From contig CAYXCZ010000010.1 in assembly GCA_964463695.1 (NCBI GenBank), forward strand, positions 1-64,000: a DNA stretch of 64,000 nt, given 5' to 3'. Positions 44,254-54,400 of this stretch are shown one piece after another (position 1 is the first letter of the stretch; the number at the start of each line of letters is the position of its first letter). The DNA comes from JALNZU01 sp964463695. Its GTDB lineage: Bacteria > Bacteroidota > Bacteroidia > Bacteroidales > F082. The position numbers and the translations under genes were made by a program. The notes beneath the pieces were generated by a model that worked only from the letters and a program-made list of their open reading frames with translations, searched no databases and was not told the origin of the DNA.

Positions 44254-44751
44254 ATGAACGATAAACATCAAAAAGTATTTAGCGCTCTTGAATCTTTAGG
44301 GATCTCATTTCAGGTAATATATCATCCACCAACTCCATCAGTTGAAGAAGCTTTGTTGTATTGGAAAGACCTTGACGCCGTACATTGCAAAAATCTATTT
44401 TTTAGAAACCACAAAGGGAACAAGCATTATCTGGTGATTTTTGAATGCACGCAACAGCTTAATATTCATGATCTTGAGCAACGATTAAAGCAAGGAAAGC
44501 TAAGTTTTTCTTCTCCTGAACGAATGGAAAAATATTTGGGTTTAAGTCCGGGTAGTGTTTCTCCGTTTGGGTTAATCAACGATTCAGAAAACCATGTTTA
44601 CGTTTTCATTGATGACAAATTGAAAAATGCTGCGAGATTAAGCTTTCATCCGAATGAAAATACGGCAAGTGTTAGTATCAGCACGATAGATTTTATCCGG
44701 TTTTTGAATCACATGGGAAACAGCTATGAATTTTTACCTCTTTATGAGTAA
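44254..44751 (+). CDS. YbaK/prolyl-tRNA deacylase-like protein (PrdX/ProX type)
   Basis: 165 residues of the YbaK/ProRS-INS editing fold. The Lys that positions the substrate is in DAVHCKNLFFRNHKGNKHYL, and the GLSPGSVSPFGL and VYVFIDDKL signatures match free-standing ProX/PrdX proteins, which hydrolyse Ala-tRNA(Pro) and so proof-read the prolyl-tRNA synthetase. Stand-alone gene; no proS nearby. Confidence 0.88.
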   Translation: MNDKHQKVFSALESLGISFQVIYHPPTPSVEEALLYWKDLDAVHCKNLFFRNHKGNKHYLVIFECTQQLNIHDLEQRLKQGKLSFSSPERMEKYLGLSPGSVSPFGLINDSENHVYVFIDDKLKNAARLSFHPNENTASVSISTIDFIRFLNHMGNSYEFLPLYE

Positions 44752-44882
44752 CCGTCTTTAAACTTCATTATTATCCCAATCAAGACTCCTCTATTAATTA
44801 AGATTGACATTTAGAATGATTCGAATCACCAGTTCACAAAGAAGAAGCTAATAATTCAGATTTTCTAAACGATGGATTTTAC

Positions 44883-44890
44883 TATCTTTG
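44883..44890 (+). promoter_or_regulatory. Candidate -7 element of arcA
   Basis: TATCTTTG (TAnnTTTG), 73 bp before the arcA ATG. Confidence 0.45.
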
Positions 44891-44962
44891 CAAAGATGCA
44901 AATGAAAAGGTAGTTCATTTTCAATCAGTTATTTAATTTCAGTTATCAGAAAAACACAAAAA

Positions 44963-46231
44963 ATGCCTGCTTCAGAAAAAATTCAAGTAAACATAAATTC
45001 CGAGATTGGCGAGCTCGAATATGTTATAACCCACACCCCCGGTGCTGAAGTTGAAAACATGACACCGGAGAATGCAGCCCGTGCACTTTACAGCGATATT
45101 TTAAACCTTAATGTTGCACTTCCTGAATACAATCAATTTCACGGAGTGTTGAAGAAATTTGCTAAAGTATTTGAAGTGAGGGACTTACTCGCTGATGTTT
45201 TAAAGATAGATAGTGTAAAAACGAGCCTGATCAAAAAAATCTGCCAGTTTGAGTCGACTGATGACATCTGCAGATACCTTCATGGATATACCAGCGAAGA
45301 GCTTGCCCGTCAACTGATTGAGGGTGTTGAAATGCGAAAAGATACACTTACCAAATTTCTTGATAACGAACGTTTTTCGCTTCATCCGCTACCCAACTTT
45401 TTCTTTACACGTGATGCTACTTTCAGCATGAATGATAAAGTGATGGTTAGTCATATGGCCAACAAAGTGCGGGAGCGCGAATCATGGATTATGGAAGCTA
45501 TCTTTGATAATCATCCACAAATTAAAACAGAAACGGTAAATCCTGTGAGGCTTTATGATAAATCAGGTAAAGCAACCATCGAAGGTGGGGATGTACTAAT
45601 TGCTCGTGAAGATATTATTTTATGCGGTGTAAGCGGGAGGACTACAAGTCAGGGGATCGACTCCATGCTTGAATATCTTAAAACTAAACCCGGAGTTAAA
45701 CATTTGATATTACAGGAGTTGCCCTATTCTCCTGAATCATTTATTCACCTTGATATGGTTTTTACTCTCCTGGATCGCGACACGTGCATGATTTTCGAAC
45801 CACTCATACTGCGATCAAGCCGCCATCTTACAATTCATGTTGTAATTGAGGAACAAAAGGTTGTTAAAATCACGGAAGAGTTGAATATTTTATCTGCTCT
45901 TAGTCAGCTGGGCATGGATTTAAAGCCAGTTTTTTGTGGTGGACAAAACGACATCTTCAATATGGAACGGGAACAATGGCAAAGTGGCGCAAACTTTTTC
46001 GCTCTTGCTCCTGGAAAAGTCATTGGTTACGGCAGAAATGTTCACACAATGGAGGCTTTGAACAATATTGGATATGAAATTATTAAAGCCAAAGATTTTC
46101 TTAAAAACAAAGTTGATATTGAGCAAGTGAAGAAATTTGTTTTAACTATTGAAGGTGCAGAATTATCCCGAGGGGGTGGTGGTGCACGTTGCATGACAAT
46201 GCCTTTGCGTCGTAAGAAAATTGATTGGTAG
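44963..46231 (+). CDS. arcA: Arginine deiminase
   Basis: 422-residue cytoplasmic enzyme converting arginine to citrulline and ammonia. Guanidine-modifying-enzyme signatures are present: FFTRDATF, IEGGDVLI, FIHLDMVFT and the catalytic Cys410 in RGGGGARCMTMP. Length and ends agree with ADI. No arcB, arcC or arcD is in the window, so it is not a classical ADI operon; it may serve acid defence or ammonia/citrulline supply. The membrane cyclase gene follows 6 bp after the stop, so the two are almost certainly co-transcribed. Confidence 0.93.
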   Translation: MPASEKIQVNINSEIGELEYVITHTPGAEVENMTPENAARALYSDILNLNVALPEYNQFHGVLKKFAKVFEVRDLLADVLKIDSVKTSLIKKICQFESTDDICRYLHGYTSEELARQLIEGVEMRKDTLTKFLDNERFSLHPLPNFFFTRDATFSMNDKVMVSHMANKVRERESWIMEAIFDNHPQIKTETVNPVRLYDKSGKATIEGGDVLIAREDIILCGVSGRTTSQGIDSMLEYLKTKPGVKHLILQELPYSPESFIHLDMVFTLLDRDTCMIFEPLILRSSRHLTIHVVIEEQKVVKITEELNILSALSQLGMDLKPVFCGGQNDIFNMEREQWQSGANFFALAPGKVIGYGRNVHTMEALNNIGYEIIKAKDFLKNKVDIEQVKKFVLTIEGAELSRGGGGARCMTMPLRRKKIDW

Positions 46232-46237
46232 CCAGAA

Positions 46238-48751
46238 ATGAAAGAAATCCTGGTTATACCACGTTTTTTTAGCATCAGAATTTACCTGGTTGCTTCAGGG
46301 ATTTTCTTTATGCTGGTTATGCCCATTTCGGTTATAATGCTGTTTAAATATGGTCCTTATTGGCTCGAGGATAAACAAATTCTAGAAGCAAATAATGCCA
46401 AAGAACAGATAAATTTATCTGCAAATCAGTTCGATACACTATTTATCGATTCCATTCAACTTAATTCTGTTCAGAAACCAGCTGACAAATCAATTGTAAT
46501 TGAACCGGAAGATCTTGATTTTCCATATGCATTTAGCTTGCTCACCCGGATGATGTTTGTTAGTATTGCTTTAGGTTTTGCATGGAATTATCCCTTCAAG
46601 TTATATTTCCGCAAAAAACGTAGATTAGAGCAACCGTCAGCTAAACTTGAACTTTTTTGTCGGAAATGGCTATTGAAAGTACCACATGTCAATGCCTTGA
46701 TAATAGGTTTCGGCTTTGCTACAGCGCTCACTTTCATGGCTTTTGAAATTTACGGAACATCATTCAAAAGCGATACAACTTTTGATTTTTTTCAACAGTT
46801 TTTTTTCATTTCAACACTTGGCGCAATTCTCACGATCATTTTTGTGTATTTCTGGTTTCGACACCGTGTCAGGTTTATATACCTAGAACATGTTTTCGAC
46901 AGTGTGAGTCTTTACAAGACTACAACTACAAAGTACCGTGATCATATTGTCAGGCGATTATGGATCAACAGTTTGATGACCACACTTTTACCTTTAACGA
47001 TTGTCATTTTTTATTTGTCATTAACCAAAACGTTTATTAGTGAGGTAGGTGCTCCAAACCTCAACAAGGACCAAATAACTATACTTTTTGGTAAATATGT
47101 TTCAATCATCGACCAATCTAGTCTCTTTCAAAGCGAACACCTTTTTTACGTCAATGCAATCGACAGTTTATTGATGTTTATTGGGATTTTTACCGGAATC
47201 CTTATTAGTATCATTTACCTGTTCTTTTTTGTCAACTGGACACATTACAGCATTGTAATACCTCTTAGAGAAGTGGTTGAAAAAATGCGACAACCTATTG
47301 ATAACGAGTTGGATAGATTAGCAATTCTGCGTACAGATGATGAAATTGGCGAGTTAGCAAATGGCTATAATGAAATGGCTCTCCGTATCACAAATAATAT
47401 CAGGACACTTTCGCAAATCACTGAAGCAAATCAGCGGTTTGTTCCAGTACAGTTTTTACAAATGCTTGATAAAGAAAGTATTACAGATGTATCGGTAGGT
47501 GATCAAATACAAAAGGTAATGACAGTACTTTTTGTTGATATTCGTTCATTCACAGCCCTTTCAGAGCAATTAAGTCCAAAAGAAAACTTTGACTTTTTAA
47601 ATGAGTATCTGGGTTTTATGGAACCTGTTATTCGGGCACACCATGGTTTTGTTGACAAGTTTATTGGTGATTCCATTATGGCTCTTTTTCACAAAAAGCC
47701 TGAGGATGCTATTGATGCAGCCATTGAGATGCGCGAACAACTCAAACTTTTTAACGAGCGTTTGATAGCCGAAGGCAAACCACCGATTGAAACCGGCGCA
47801 GGGATTCACACCGGAATATTAATCCTGGGTGTCGTTGGTGGAGAAGGACGGATGGAAACAACAGTTATTTCTGATGCCGTTAATCTTGCATCGCGTCTTG
47901 AAGGATTAACAAGAACTTACAACACACCAATAATTGTTTCAGAGGCAACAATTTTTTCTTTGGCAACACATAATTCTTATAAAACAACTTTTATTGATGA
48001 AGTATTTGTTAAGGGACGAACTGGAAGTGTCAAGATTTATTCTATTGACGGTCATTGCAATGAGCATGAAAAAAGCACTTTAAAACCGGCATTAGACGAA
48101 AGAATCACAAGACTAAAAACGATTGTTACCGATCTTGTACAAAAAAACGAGCTTTTCTACCCCTACCACAATCTTGCACATACGATGGATGTTTTTCAGG
48201 CTGCTACCCACTCCGGAATATATCATTCCTTTGAGGGAGAAGAATTAATAATTTTGCAGTCTGCTGCATTACTCCATGAAACCGGCATGTCGTGGGGAAC
48301 TGAAAATCATGAAGAAAAATCGACCAGATTTGCAGAGCAGGTTTTGCCTGAACTGGGCTTTAATCCTGAGCAGGTCAATCGCGTCAATCAATTGATTATG
48401 GCAACAAAAATGCCACAAGAACCCTTTGATCTATGCTCTTCGATCCTGTGCGACAGTGATCTGGATTATCTTGGTAGACCTGACTACGTCCCTATCTCAT
48501 CGCGTTTAAGAGAAGAATGGATTATGCAAAATGGATATCCCTCCGATATTAAGGTCTGGCTGAAAACGCAGTTTGATTTTCTCTCTCAGCATCAGTATTT
48601 TACTGATTTCTCACGTCAGCGAAGAGAAAGCAAAAAAAACGAGAACCTCGTTCACATTAAATCTCAACTGGCTATGCTCGATAAAATGGAAACTAATGAA
48701 GACAAAACTTCATCACAACCTAAGACACCCGAAGAATTATACGATCAATAA
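46238..48751 (+). CDS. Membrane class III adenylate-cyclase-like protein with C-terminal PDE-like HD domain
   Basis: 837 residues: about six helices in the first 340 residues; a HAMP-like region (about 336-395); class III cyclase domain (about 425-605) with all key residues, metal-binding D434 and D478, purine-binding K474 and D546, transition-state N549 and R553; and an HD domain (about 640-740) opened by YHNLAHTMDVF (H644, H648), the PDE-type Y-HN-x2-H signature, followed by H680-E681 and an Asp near 739-741. The usual HD is H-E here. It would make cAMP and possibly also cleave it or be regulated by it. It lies 6 bp after arcA. ATP use and cAMP product are inferred. Confidence 0.85.
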   Translation: MKEILVIPRFFSIRIYLVASGIFFMLVMPISVIMLFKYGPYWLEDKQILEANNAKEQINLSANQFDTLFIDSIQLNSVQKPADKSIVIEPEDLDFPYAFSLLTRMMFVSIALGFAWNYPFKLYFRKKRRLEQPSAKLELFCRKWLLKVPHVNALIIGFGFATALTFMAFEIYGTSFKSDTTFDFFQQFFFISTLGAILTIIFVYFWFRHRVRFIYLEHVFDSVSLYKTTTTKYRDHIVRRLWINSLMTTLLPLTIVIFYLSLTKTFISEVGAPNLNKDQITILFGKYVSIIDQSSLFQSEHLFYVNAIDSLLMFIGIFTGILISIIYLFFFVNWTHYSIVIPLREVVEKMRQPIDNELDRLAILRTDDEIGELANGYNEMALRITNNIRTLSQITEANQRFVPVQFLQMLDKESITDVSVGDQIQKVMTVLFVDIRSFTALSEQLSPKENFDFLNEYLGFMEPVIRAHHGFVDKFIGDSIMALFHKKPEDAIDAAIEMREQLKLFNERLIAEGKPPIETGAGIHTGILILGVVGGEGRMETTVISDAVNLASRLEGLTRTYNTPIIVSEATIFSLATHNSYKTTFIDEVFVKGRTGSVKIYSIDGHCNEHEKSTLKPALDERITRLKTIVTDLVQKNELFYPYHNLAHTMDVFQAATHSGIYHSFEGEELIILQSAALLHETGMSWGTENHEEKSTRFAEQVLPELGFNPEQVNRVNQLIMATKMPQEPFDLCSSILCDSDLDYLGRPDYVPISSRLREEWIMQNGYPSDIKVWLKTQFDFLSQHQYFTDFSRQRRESKKNENLVHIKSQLAMLDKMETNEDKTSSQPKTPEELYDQ

Positions 48752-48805
48752 GGTCGTATATTTGCCCTAATAATTATTTTCCTGATCTCAAAATGACATA
48801 CAATC

Positions 48806-50362
48806 ATGTTTCGACGAATCAAGCGATTTAAAACCAAGCATCCTTTCCTTTTTATAATGGTTATAGGATTGATCTTAAGAACTATAGCCGCAATCTTTTC
48901 GAAAGGTTTCGGGATGCATGACGATCATTTTTTAGTTATTGAGCAAGCACAGTCTTGGGTCGACGGTGGTGATTACTTAGGCTGGCTTCCTGGTTCTCCA
49001 GGTAATAGTGGCCCTGAAGGTCATAGTTTTTTTTATGTGGGTATTCATTATATGCTGTTTAAATTTTTTCAATTACTTGGAATTGTTGACCCCCAAATAA
49101 AGATGTTTTTTGTTCGAATGATTCATGCAGGGATTTCTCTGATGGTGATATCTTTTGGATACCGCATTGCCAGCCTGATAACAGCTAAAGAAACTGCATA
49201 CAAAGTCGCGCTTTTACTGGCTGTTTTGTGGTTTATGCCTTTTCTGAGTGTTAGAAACATGGTTGAAATGGTTTCCATCCCATTTTTGATGTATGGTTCA
49301 TTGATCATTTTAAGACAGGAATTGATTCGAAAAGCCGAAGAGCCTGGCTATCATCAGTCTTCGTTTTTGGTTGCCGGGTTTTTTCTTGGGCTGGCATTCT
49401 CAGTGCGTTTTCAAACCCTTATTTATACGGGTGGAATTGGATTGGCTCTGTTGTTTGCCGGAAACAGAAAAGGCATGATTTCAACTGCCCTGGGTTTCCT
49501 TATTTCAGTTGTTTTAATACAAGGATTTATCGACTTTTTGGTTTGGAGACAGCCATTTGCCGAATTCCTGGAGTATGTAAATTATAACCTGAACCATGCT
49601 TATGAATACCATACAGCGCCTTGGTACAATTATCTCCTTGTAATTGGTGGTTTACTAATACCTCCGGTTAGCATAATGCTATTATTCGGTTACTTTAAAA
49701 ACTGGAAGAAAAACTTCGTTTTATTCTTTCCTGTGCTACTCTTTTTGCTATTTCATTCAGCTTTTCCAAACAAACAAGAGCGTTTCATATTGCCTGTAAT
49801 ACCTTTGATCATCGTTTTAGGTTTAGCAGGTTGGGAAGAATTTGAAAAGAAATCAGCGTTCTGGCGTAAAAATCAGAAACTCATGATTATTTTTTGGGTC
49901 TTTTTCTGGGCACTCAATAGTGTTCTTTTAGTAGCATTCACGCCCATGTATTCAAAAAAAGCCCGCGTCGAATCAATGTCTTACCTCAGTAACTATCCTG
50001 ATATCAAGTATTTCGTTATTGAAGACAATGACAGCCGTATTCTTCGTTTTCCACCTGTTTTTTACTCCGGACAATGGCCACGATATGATGCAGTTTACGA
50101 TAATACCAGCTACAAAGATTTTGCTGACCTAAAAAAATGGAACGAGAAAGAAAAACAGCCCTCATTTGTTTTATTTTATCAGGAGGTAAACCTTCAGGCA
50201 CGTGTTGATTCAATGCAGAAATATCTTCCGGACTTAGTGTTAGAAGCAAAGATCAAACCAGGCCGAATGGATCGTTTGATTCATCGCATCAATCCTATTA
50301 ACGCCAACGAAACTATTACGATTTACCGAAATCAAGCCATTCTACCGCATAAAAAACCTTAG
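48806..50362 (+). CDS. GT-C glycosyltransferase (GT22/Alg9-like)
   Basis: 518-residue polytopic membrane protein with ~10 predicted helices. Near the N-terminus FGMHDDHFLVIEQ carries the Asp pair common in GT-C enzymes, and NKQERFILPVIPL matches the HKEERF-type motif of the GT22 mannosyltransferase family. It would move a sugar from a polyprenyl donor on the periplasmic side. The soluble C-terminal third (about 390-518) is poorly characterised. ligA starts 2 bp after the stop, so they are co-transcribed. Confidence 0.8.
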   Translation: MFRRIKRFKTKHPFLFIMVIGLILRTIAAIFSKGFGMHDDHFLVIEQAQSWVDGGDYLGWLPGSPGNSGPEGHSFFYVGIHYMLFKFFQLLGIVDPQIKMFFVRMIHAGISLMVISFGYRIASLITAKETAYKVALLLAVLWFMPFLSVRNMVEMVSIPFLMYGSLIILRQELIRKAEEPGYHQSSFLVAGFFLGLAFSVRFQTLIYTGGIGLALLFAGNRKGMISTALGFLISVVLIQGFIDFLVWRQPFAEFLEYVNYNLNHAYEYHTAPWYNYLLVIGGLLIPPVSIMLLFGYFKNWKKNFVLFFPVLLFLLFHSAFPNKQERFILPVIPLIIVLGLAGWEEFEKKSAFWRKNQKLMIIFWVFFWALNSVLLVAFTPMYSKKARVESMSYLSNYPDIKYFVIEDNDSRILRFPPVFYSGQWPRYDAVYDNTSYKDFADLKKWNEKEKQPSFVLFYQEVNLQARVDSMQKYLPDLVLEAKIKPGRMDRLIHRINPINANETITIYRNQAILPHKKP

Positions 50363-50364
50363 AT

Positions 50365-52407
50365 ATGACTTTTGAAAAGGCTCAAGAACGGGTTCAAGAG
50401 CTTACTGAACTTCTGAACCTCCATAATTATAACTATTATGTATTGGCTCAACCCATCGTATCAGATTACGAATTTGATATGTTGATGGAAGAACTCATCC
50501 TGCTTGAAAAGAAGTTTCCAGCCTTACTTCAACAGAACTCACCCAGCCAGCGTGTTGGTGGCGAAATAACACGTCAATTCAAGTCGGTGATTCATCAATA
50601 CCCCATGCTTTCTCTTTCTAACTCTTACAATGAGAATGAGATACGTGAATTTCATCAACGTGTTATAAAAAGTCTTGAGCAAAAAGTTGAATATGTTTGT
50701 GAGCTCAAATTTGATGGCTTGGCAATAAGTTTGCGTTACGAGAAAGGCAACCTGGTACAGGCTGTCACACGTGGTGATGGAACACAGGGTGATGATGTGA
50801 CAGCAAATGTAAAGACCATCCGAAGCATTCCCTTACAACTGAAAGGCGATTTTCCGGCAGTTTTTGAAATACGAGGTGAAATTTATTTCCCACATGCCAG
50901 TTTCAATGCCTTGAATAAATCAAGGGAAGAAGATGGCCTTGCACTTTTTGCCAATCCACGTAATGCAGCAGCAGGAACATTAAAAATGCAGGATTCAGCT
51001 GAGGTTTCGCGACGAAAACTTGATTGCTGGCTTTACTATTTAATGGGTGATAATCTTTCATTCAAAAGTCATTACGAAAGTTTGTTGGCTGCCAAAAGCT
51101 GGGGATTTAAAATTTCGTCTCATATGGCATTGTGTAACAGCGAATCCGACATTTTTGAATATATCAACGACTGGAAATCAGGCCGGGACGAATTACCTTT
51201 TGATATTGATGGCATTGTAATAAAGGTCAATCGTTTCGATCAACAGCAACTGTTAGGGTTCACTGCCAAGTCGCCAAGATGGGCTATTGCTTATAAGTTT
51301 AAAGCTGAAGAAGTTGCAACACGTTTGTTGTCAGTTGATTATCAAGTTGGAAGAACTGGCGCTGTAACCCCGGTTGCCAATCTGGAACCTGTATTACTTG
51401 CTGGCACAACAATAAAGAGAGCAAGTTTACACAACGCCGACATCATTCAATCGCTCGATTTGCATGAAAATGACTGGGTTGTAATTGAGAAAGGCGGTGA
51501 GATTATACCAAAAATCACCAGCGTTAAAACTGCTCTAAGAGATCCCAAAAGCAATGCTGTCGCCTTTATTTCTCATTGTCCAGCCTGTGGTTCGATACTC
51601 ATGCGAACAGAAGGAGAAGCCGCCTGGTATTGTCCGAATACCTATCATTGTCCGCCACAAATAAAAGGCCGGCTCGAGCATTTCATCGCCCGAAAAGCTA
51701 TGAATATTGAAGGTCTGGGAGAAGGAAGAATTGAGGTCCTTTATGATAATCGTCTTATCAAGAATAGCGCTGATTTGTATGACCTTCACTATGAACAACT
51801 TCTGGGTCTTGAGAAGATTTACGAAGCAGAGGATGGAACTGCTCGTAAAGTAAGTTTCCGTGAGAAAACAAGTCAAAACATAATAGAGAGTATTACTGCC
51901 TCAAAATCAATTCCTTATCCAAGAGTTCTTTTTGCATTAGGCATCCGTTTTGTTGGTGAAACCGTTGCTAAAAAATTAGCTGAAGCTTTTCCTTCCATTG
52001 ATTTATTAAAATCTGCTACTAAAGATCAGTTGATTCAGGTAGATGAAATAGGTGAACGAATTGCTGATTCAGTAGTTGCGTATTTTGACGATGGAGACAA
52101 TATTCATGTTCTCGACCGGTTGATAGCGCATGGACTGGAATTCAGTCATGAGGTAAAAAATGTTTTAATAAGTAGTGTTTTTGAGGGTAAAACTTTTGTG
52201 ATAAGTGGCGTATTTGAGAAATTCAGCCGTGATGAAGCAAAAAATCTCGTTGAGAAACATGGCGGAAAAGTTTCGGGATCTATTTCAGCTAAAACCAGTT
52301 ACGTACTTGCAGGAGATCAGATGGGCCCTTCAAAAAGAGAAAAGGCAGAGAAATTGGGAGTACCTTTGATGGATGAAGGCAGTTTTCTGGCAATGATTAA
52401 CGCCTGA
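50365..52407 (+). CDS. ligA: NAD-dependent DNA ligase
   Basis: 680-residue DNA ligase of replication and repair. Adenylated Lys115 in CELKFDGLAIS, further motifs (RGDGTQGDDVT, DIDGIVIKVN, AIAYKF), a Cys4 zinc finger (CPACGS... WYCPNTYHC), four helix-hairpin-helix repeats, and a C-terminal BRCT domain (about 610-680, FEGKTFVISGVF). Normal length. Starts 2 bp after the glycosyltransferase stop. Confidence 0.97.
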   Translation: MTFEKAQERVQELTELLNLHNYNYYVLAQPIVSDYEFDMLMEELILLEKKFPALLQQNSPSQRVGGEITRQFKSVIHQYPMLSLSNSYNENEIREFHQRVIKSLEQKVEYVCELKFDGLAISLRYEKGNLVQAVTRGDGTQGDDVTANVKTIRSIPLQLKGDFPAVFEIRGEIYFPHASFNALNKSREEDGLALFANPRNAAAGTLKMQDSAEVSRRKLDCWLYYLMGDNLSFKSHYESLLAAKSWGFKISSHMALCNSESDIFEYINDWKSGRDELPFDIDGIVIKVNRFDQQQLLGFTAKSPRWAIAYKFKAEEVATRLLSVDYQVGRTGAVTPVANLEPVLLAGTTIKRASLHNADIIQSLDLHENDWVVIEKGGEIIPKITSVKTALRDPKSNAVAFISHCPACGSILMRTEGEAAWYCPNTYHCPPQIKGRLEHFIARKAMNIEGLGEGRIEVLYDNRLIKNSADLYDLHYEQLLGLEKIYEAEDGTARKVSFREKTSQNIIESITASKSIPYPRVLFALGIRFVGETVAKKLAEAFPSIDLLKSATKDQLIQVDEIGERIADSVVAYFDDGDNIHVLDRLIAHGLEFSHEVKNVLISSVFEGKTFVISGVFEKFSRDEAKNLVEKHGGKVSGSISAKTSYVLAGDQMGPSKREKAEKLGVPLMDEGSFLAMINA

Positions 52408-52542
52408 TAGGTAACTTTTCATTTTTGTTCATCCATCATAAATGCAAGTTCATCCTTCTAATGTCGTGATTCATCGGAATTCTGAGTGTCATTTTACAGA
52501 ATTGAAGCTCCTTTGCATCATAAACATTAAAATGAACACTTT

Positions 52543-53067
52543 ATGAAAACCACTATTCTATTTTGCTTACTTTTTGTTTCACAACTTATTCAAGCCAGTG
52601 AACTCCCGCGTCAAAATATCCGCGGTAAGGTTAAGGATCAAACAACACAACTTCCATTACCCGGAGCATCCATTGTATTGCTTAATACCTCTCCTTTGGT
52701 TGGCGCAACCTCTGATGAGATGGGAAATTTCAATATTTCAGGAATTGAAATTGGTCGTTACAGCTTGAAATTCAGTTATATTGGATACAAAGATATCGTT
52801 CTGAATAACCTTTTACTCAATACCGGAAAGGAGTTAATACTGGAAGTTGAACTGGAAGAAAGTGTGTTTCAACAAAACGAAGTTGTGGTAACTGCCAGTG
52901 GTGAAAAAAGCGATCCTATCAATTCAATGGCTGTTGTAAGTGCAAGAGGATTTACTGTTGAAGAAACAGGCCGATATGCCGGATCAAGGAATGATGTCGC
53001 ACGTATGGCTTCGAATTATGCAGGAGTTTTGGGAGCCAACTCCTCCTGGAAGTCTTTATTTACATAA
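52543..53067 (+). pseudogene. Truncated TonB-dependent receptor (N-terminal remnant)
   Basis: 174 residues: signal peptide (MKTTILFCLLFVSQLIQA), a CarboxypepD_reg-like domain (GKVKDQTTQLPLPGASIVL), then the first plug residues RGFTVEETGRYAGSRNDVARMASNYAGVLGAN. In intact members this is followed by a conserved N-D-I-I-I-R-G type segment; here the sequence switches to SSWKSLFT and stops. The plug remainder and the entire barrel are missing and the next gene starts 63 bp on, so the 3' part was deleted. It cannot act as a receptor. Confidence 0.8.
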
Positions 53068-53130
53068 TAATTCGCTGCATTAACTTAAATTTGCTCCGTA
53101 AATGTTAAAAAAAAACGCATTACCAGACAC

Positions 53131-54075
53131 ATGACACACCAGCTAGAAAATATTCCTCCGATTGATTACCAGCAGCTTATCGAAAAAATTCATCACGAAA
53201 CAAAGCATTTTGCTAAACTGGGAAAAGTGGCAGACTATATTCCTGCTCTGGCACGTGTTAACCCGGAATTATTTGGCCTAAGTGTTGTGACCCACGAGGG
53301 GAAACAACACTCAGCTGGAGACCATGAGGTTCCCTTCTCGATTCAAAGTATATCGAAACTATTTACTTTTACATTGGCATTCAGTCAAATGGACTCTTCT
53401 ATCTGGAGTCGGTTAGACAGAGAACCTTCCGGAACTTCATTCAATTCGTTGATACAACTCGAATATGAGCATGGTATTCCGCGCAATCCCTTTATAAATG
53501 CAGGCGCTATTGTCGTAGCTGATTTATTGCTCGATTTATGTAAAGATCCTCTTGAAAGCTTGCTATCATTTATTCAGGAGCTCAGTGGAAATAATCAAGT
53601 GAGATACAATGAAGATGTTGCTGAATCTGAACGACTAACTGGCAATCGGAATTTTGCCCTTGCTCATTTCATGAAAAGTTTTGGAAACATTCACAATCCT
53701 GTTGAGAAGGTGTTGGATATTTATTTCCATCAATGTGCGATTGAAATGAATACTGATAGTTTAGCTCAAAGTGTTTCCTTTTTGGTTCATAACGGAATAA
53801 ATCCACTCAGTGGGAAAACTGTTTTAAACCCCAGTCAGGCAAAACGGCTGAAAGCTCTTATGATGACAACCGGCTTATACAATGAGTCAGGTGATTTTGC
53901 TTTCAGAGTTGGGATGCCTGCAAAAAGTGGTGTTGGAGGTGGTATTGTTGCATTAATTCCTGAAGTTTTAAGCATAGCAGGATTTTCTCCTTCATTGAAT
54001 GAAAAGGGAAATTCAATTGCATGTATTGAAGCTATGGAACGCTTTACCACTTATTCAGGTAAATCCATTTTTTAA
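53131..54075 (+). CDS. glsA: Glutaminase
   Basis: 314-residue cytoplasmic enzyme converting glutamine to glutamate and ammonia. Serine-dependent beta-lactamase-like fold with S73-x-x-K76 in FSIQSISKLF, the ALARVNPELFGLSVV lead, and NPFINAGAI and MPAKSGVGGGI motifs, as in E. coli YbaS/YneH. It stands alone behind the receptor remnant. Together with arginine deiminase it could supply ammonia under acid stress (inference). Confidence 0.96.
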   Translation: MTHQLENIPPIDYQQLIEKIHHETKHFAKLGKVADYIPALARVNPELFGLSVVTHEGKQHSAGDHEVPFSIQSISKLFTFTLAFSQMDSSIWSRLDREPSGTSFNSLIQLEYEHGIPRNPFINAGAIVVADLLLDLCKDPLESLLSFIQELSGNNQVRYNEDVAESERLTGNRNFALAHFMKSFGNIHNPVEKVLDIYFHQCAIEMNTDSLAQSVSFLVHNGINPLSGKTVLNPSQAKRLKALMMTTGLYNESGDFAFRVGMPAKSGVGGGIVALIPEVLSIAGFSPSLNEKGNSIACIEAMERFTTYSGKSIF

Positions 54076-54400
54076 TTCTTCCTATACGAAAAGTTGTTAA
54101 TTTCATTTTGTGTTCTCAACTAATTAACCAAACATTTTTTTCGTAAAAATGCAACAAAGCGCTTTGGTTTAGCTCATTTCTGATTTTTTTCCTCGAATTG
54201 ACGATTTTTTTTGAAAAATGCTTGACAAAGTCATTTGTGATCGTATTTTTACTGGAACTTTCCAAAAACAGGAACCAACTTACGCTAAAATCCCATTTTG
54301 AACTGAGAAAACTTATAAAATCACTAACTAACAAAAGCTTTTTTACTAATATTAAGAGCAATATGCTCTTTGTAATAAAGTTCAACATCTAGAGAAACAC
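54076..54400. other. Intergenic region upstream of the hybrid kinase
   Basis: 325 bp, AT-rich. It contains the 12-bp perfect palindrome CAAAGCGCTTTG (54155-54166) with a T run 24 bp further, possibly a weak terminator of glsA. No ORF above 30 codons looks real. Confidence 0.45.

Noticed and set aside
54155..54166. CAAAGCGCTTTG palindrome as a terminator
   Set aside because: No loop and no adjacent T tract; too short to call on its own.
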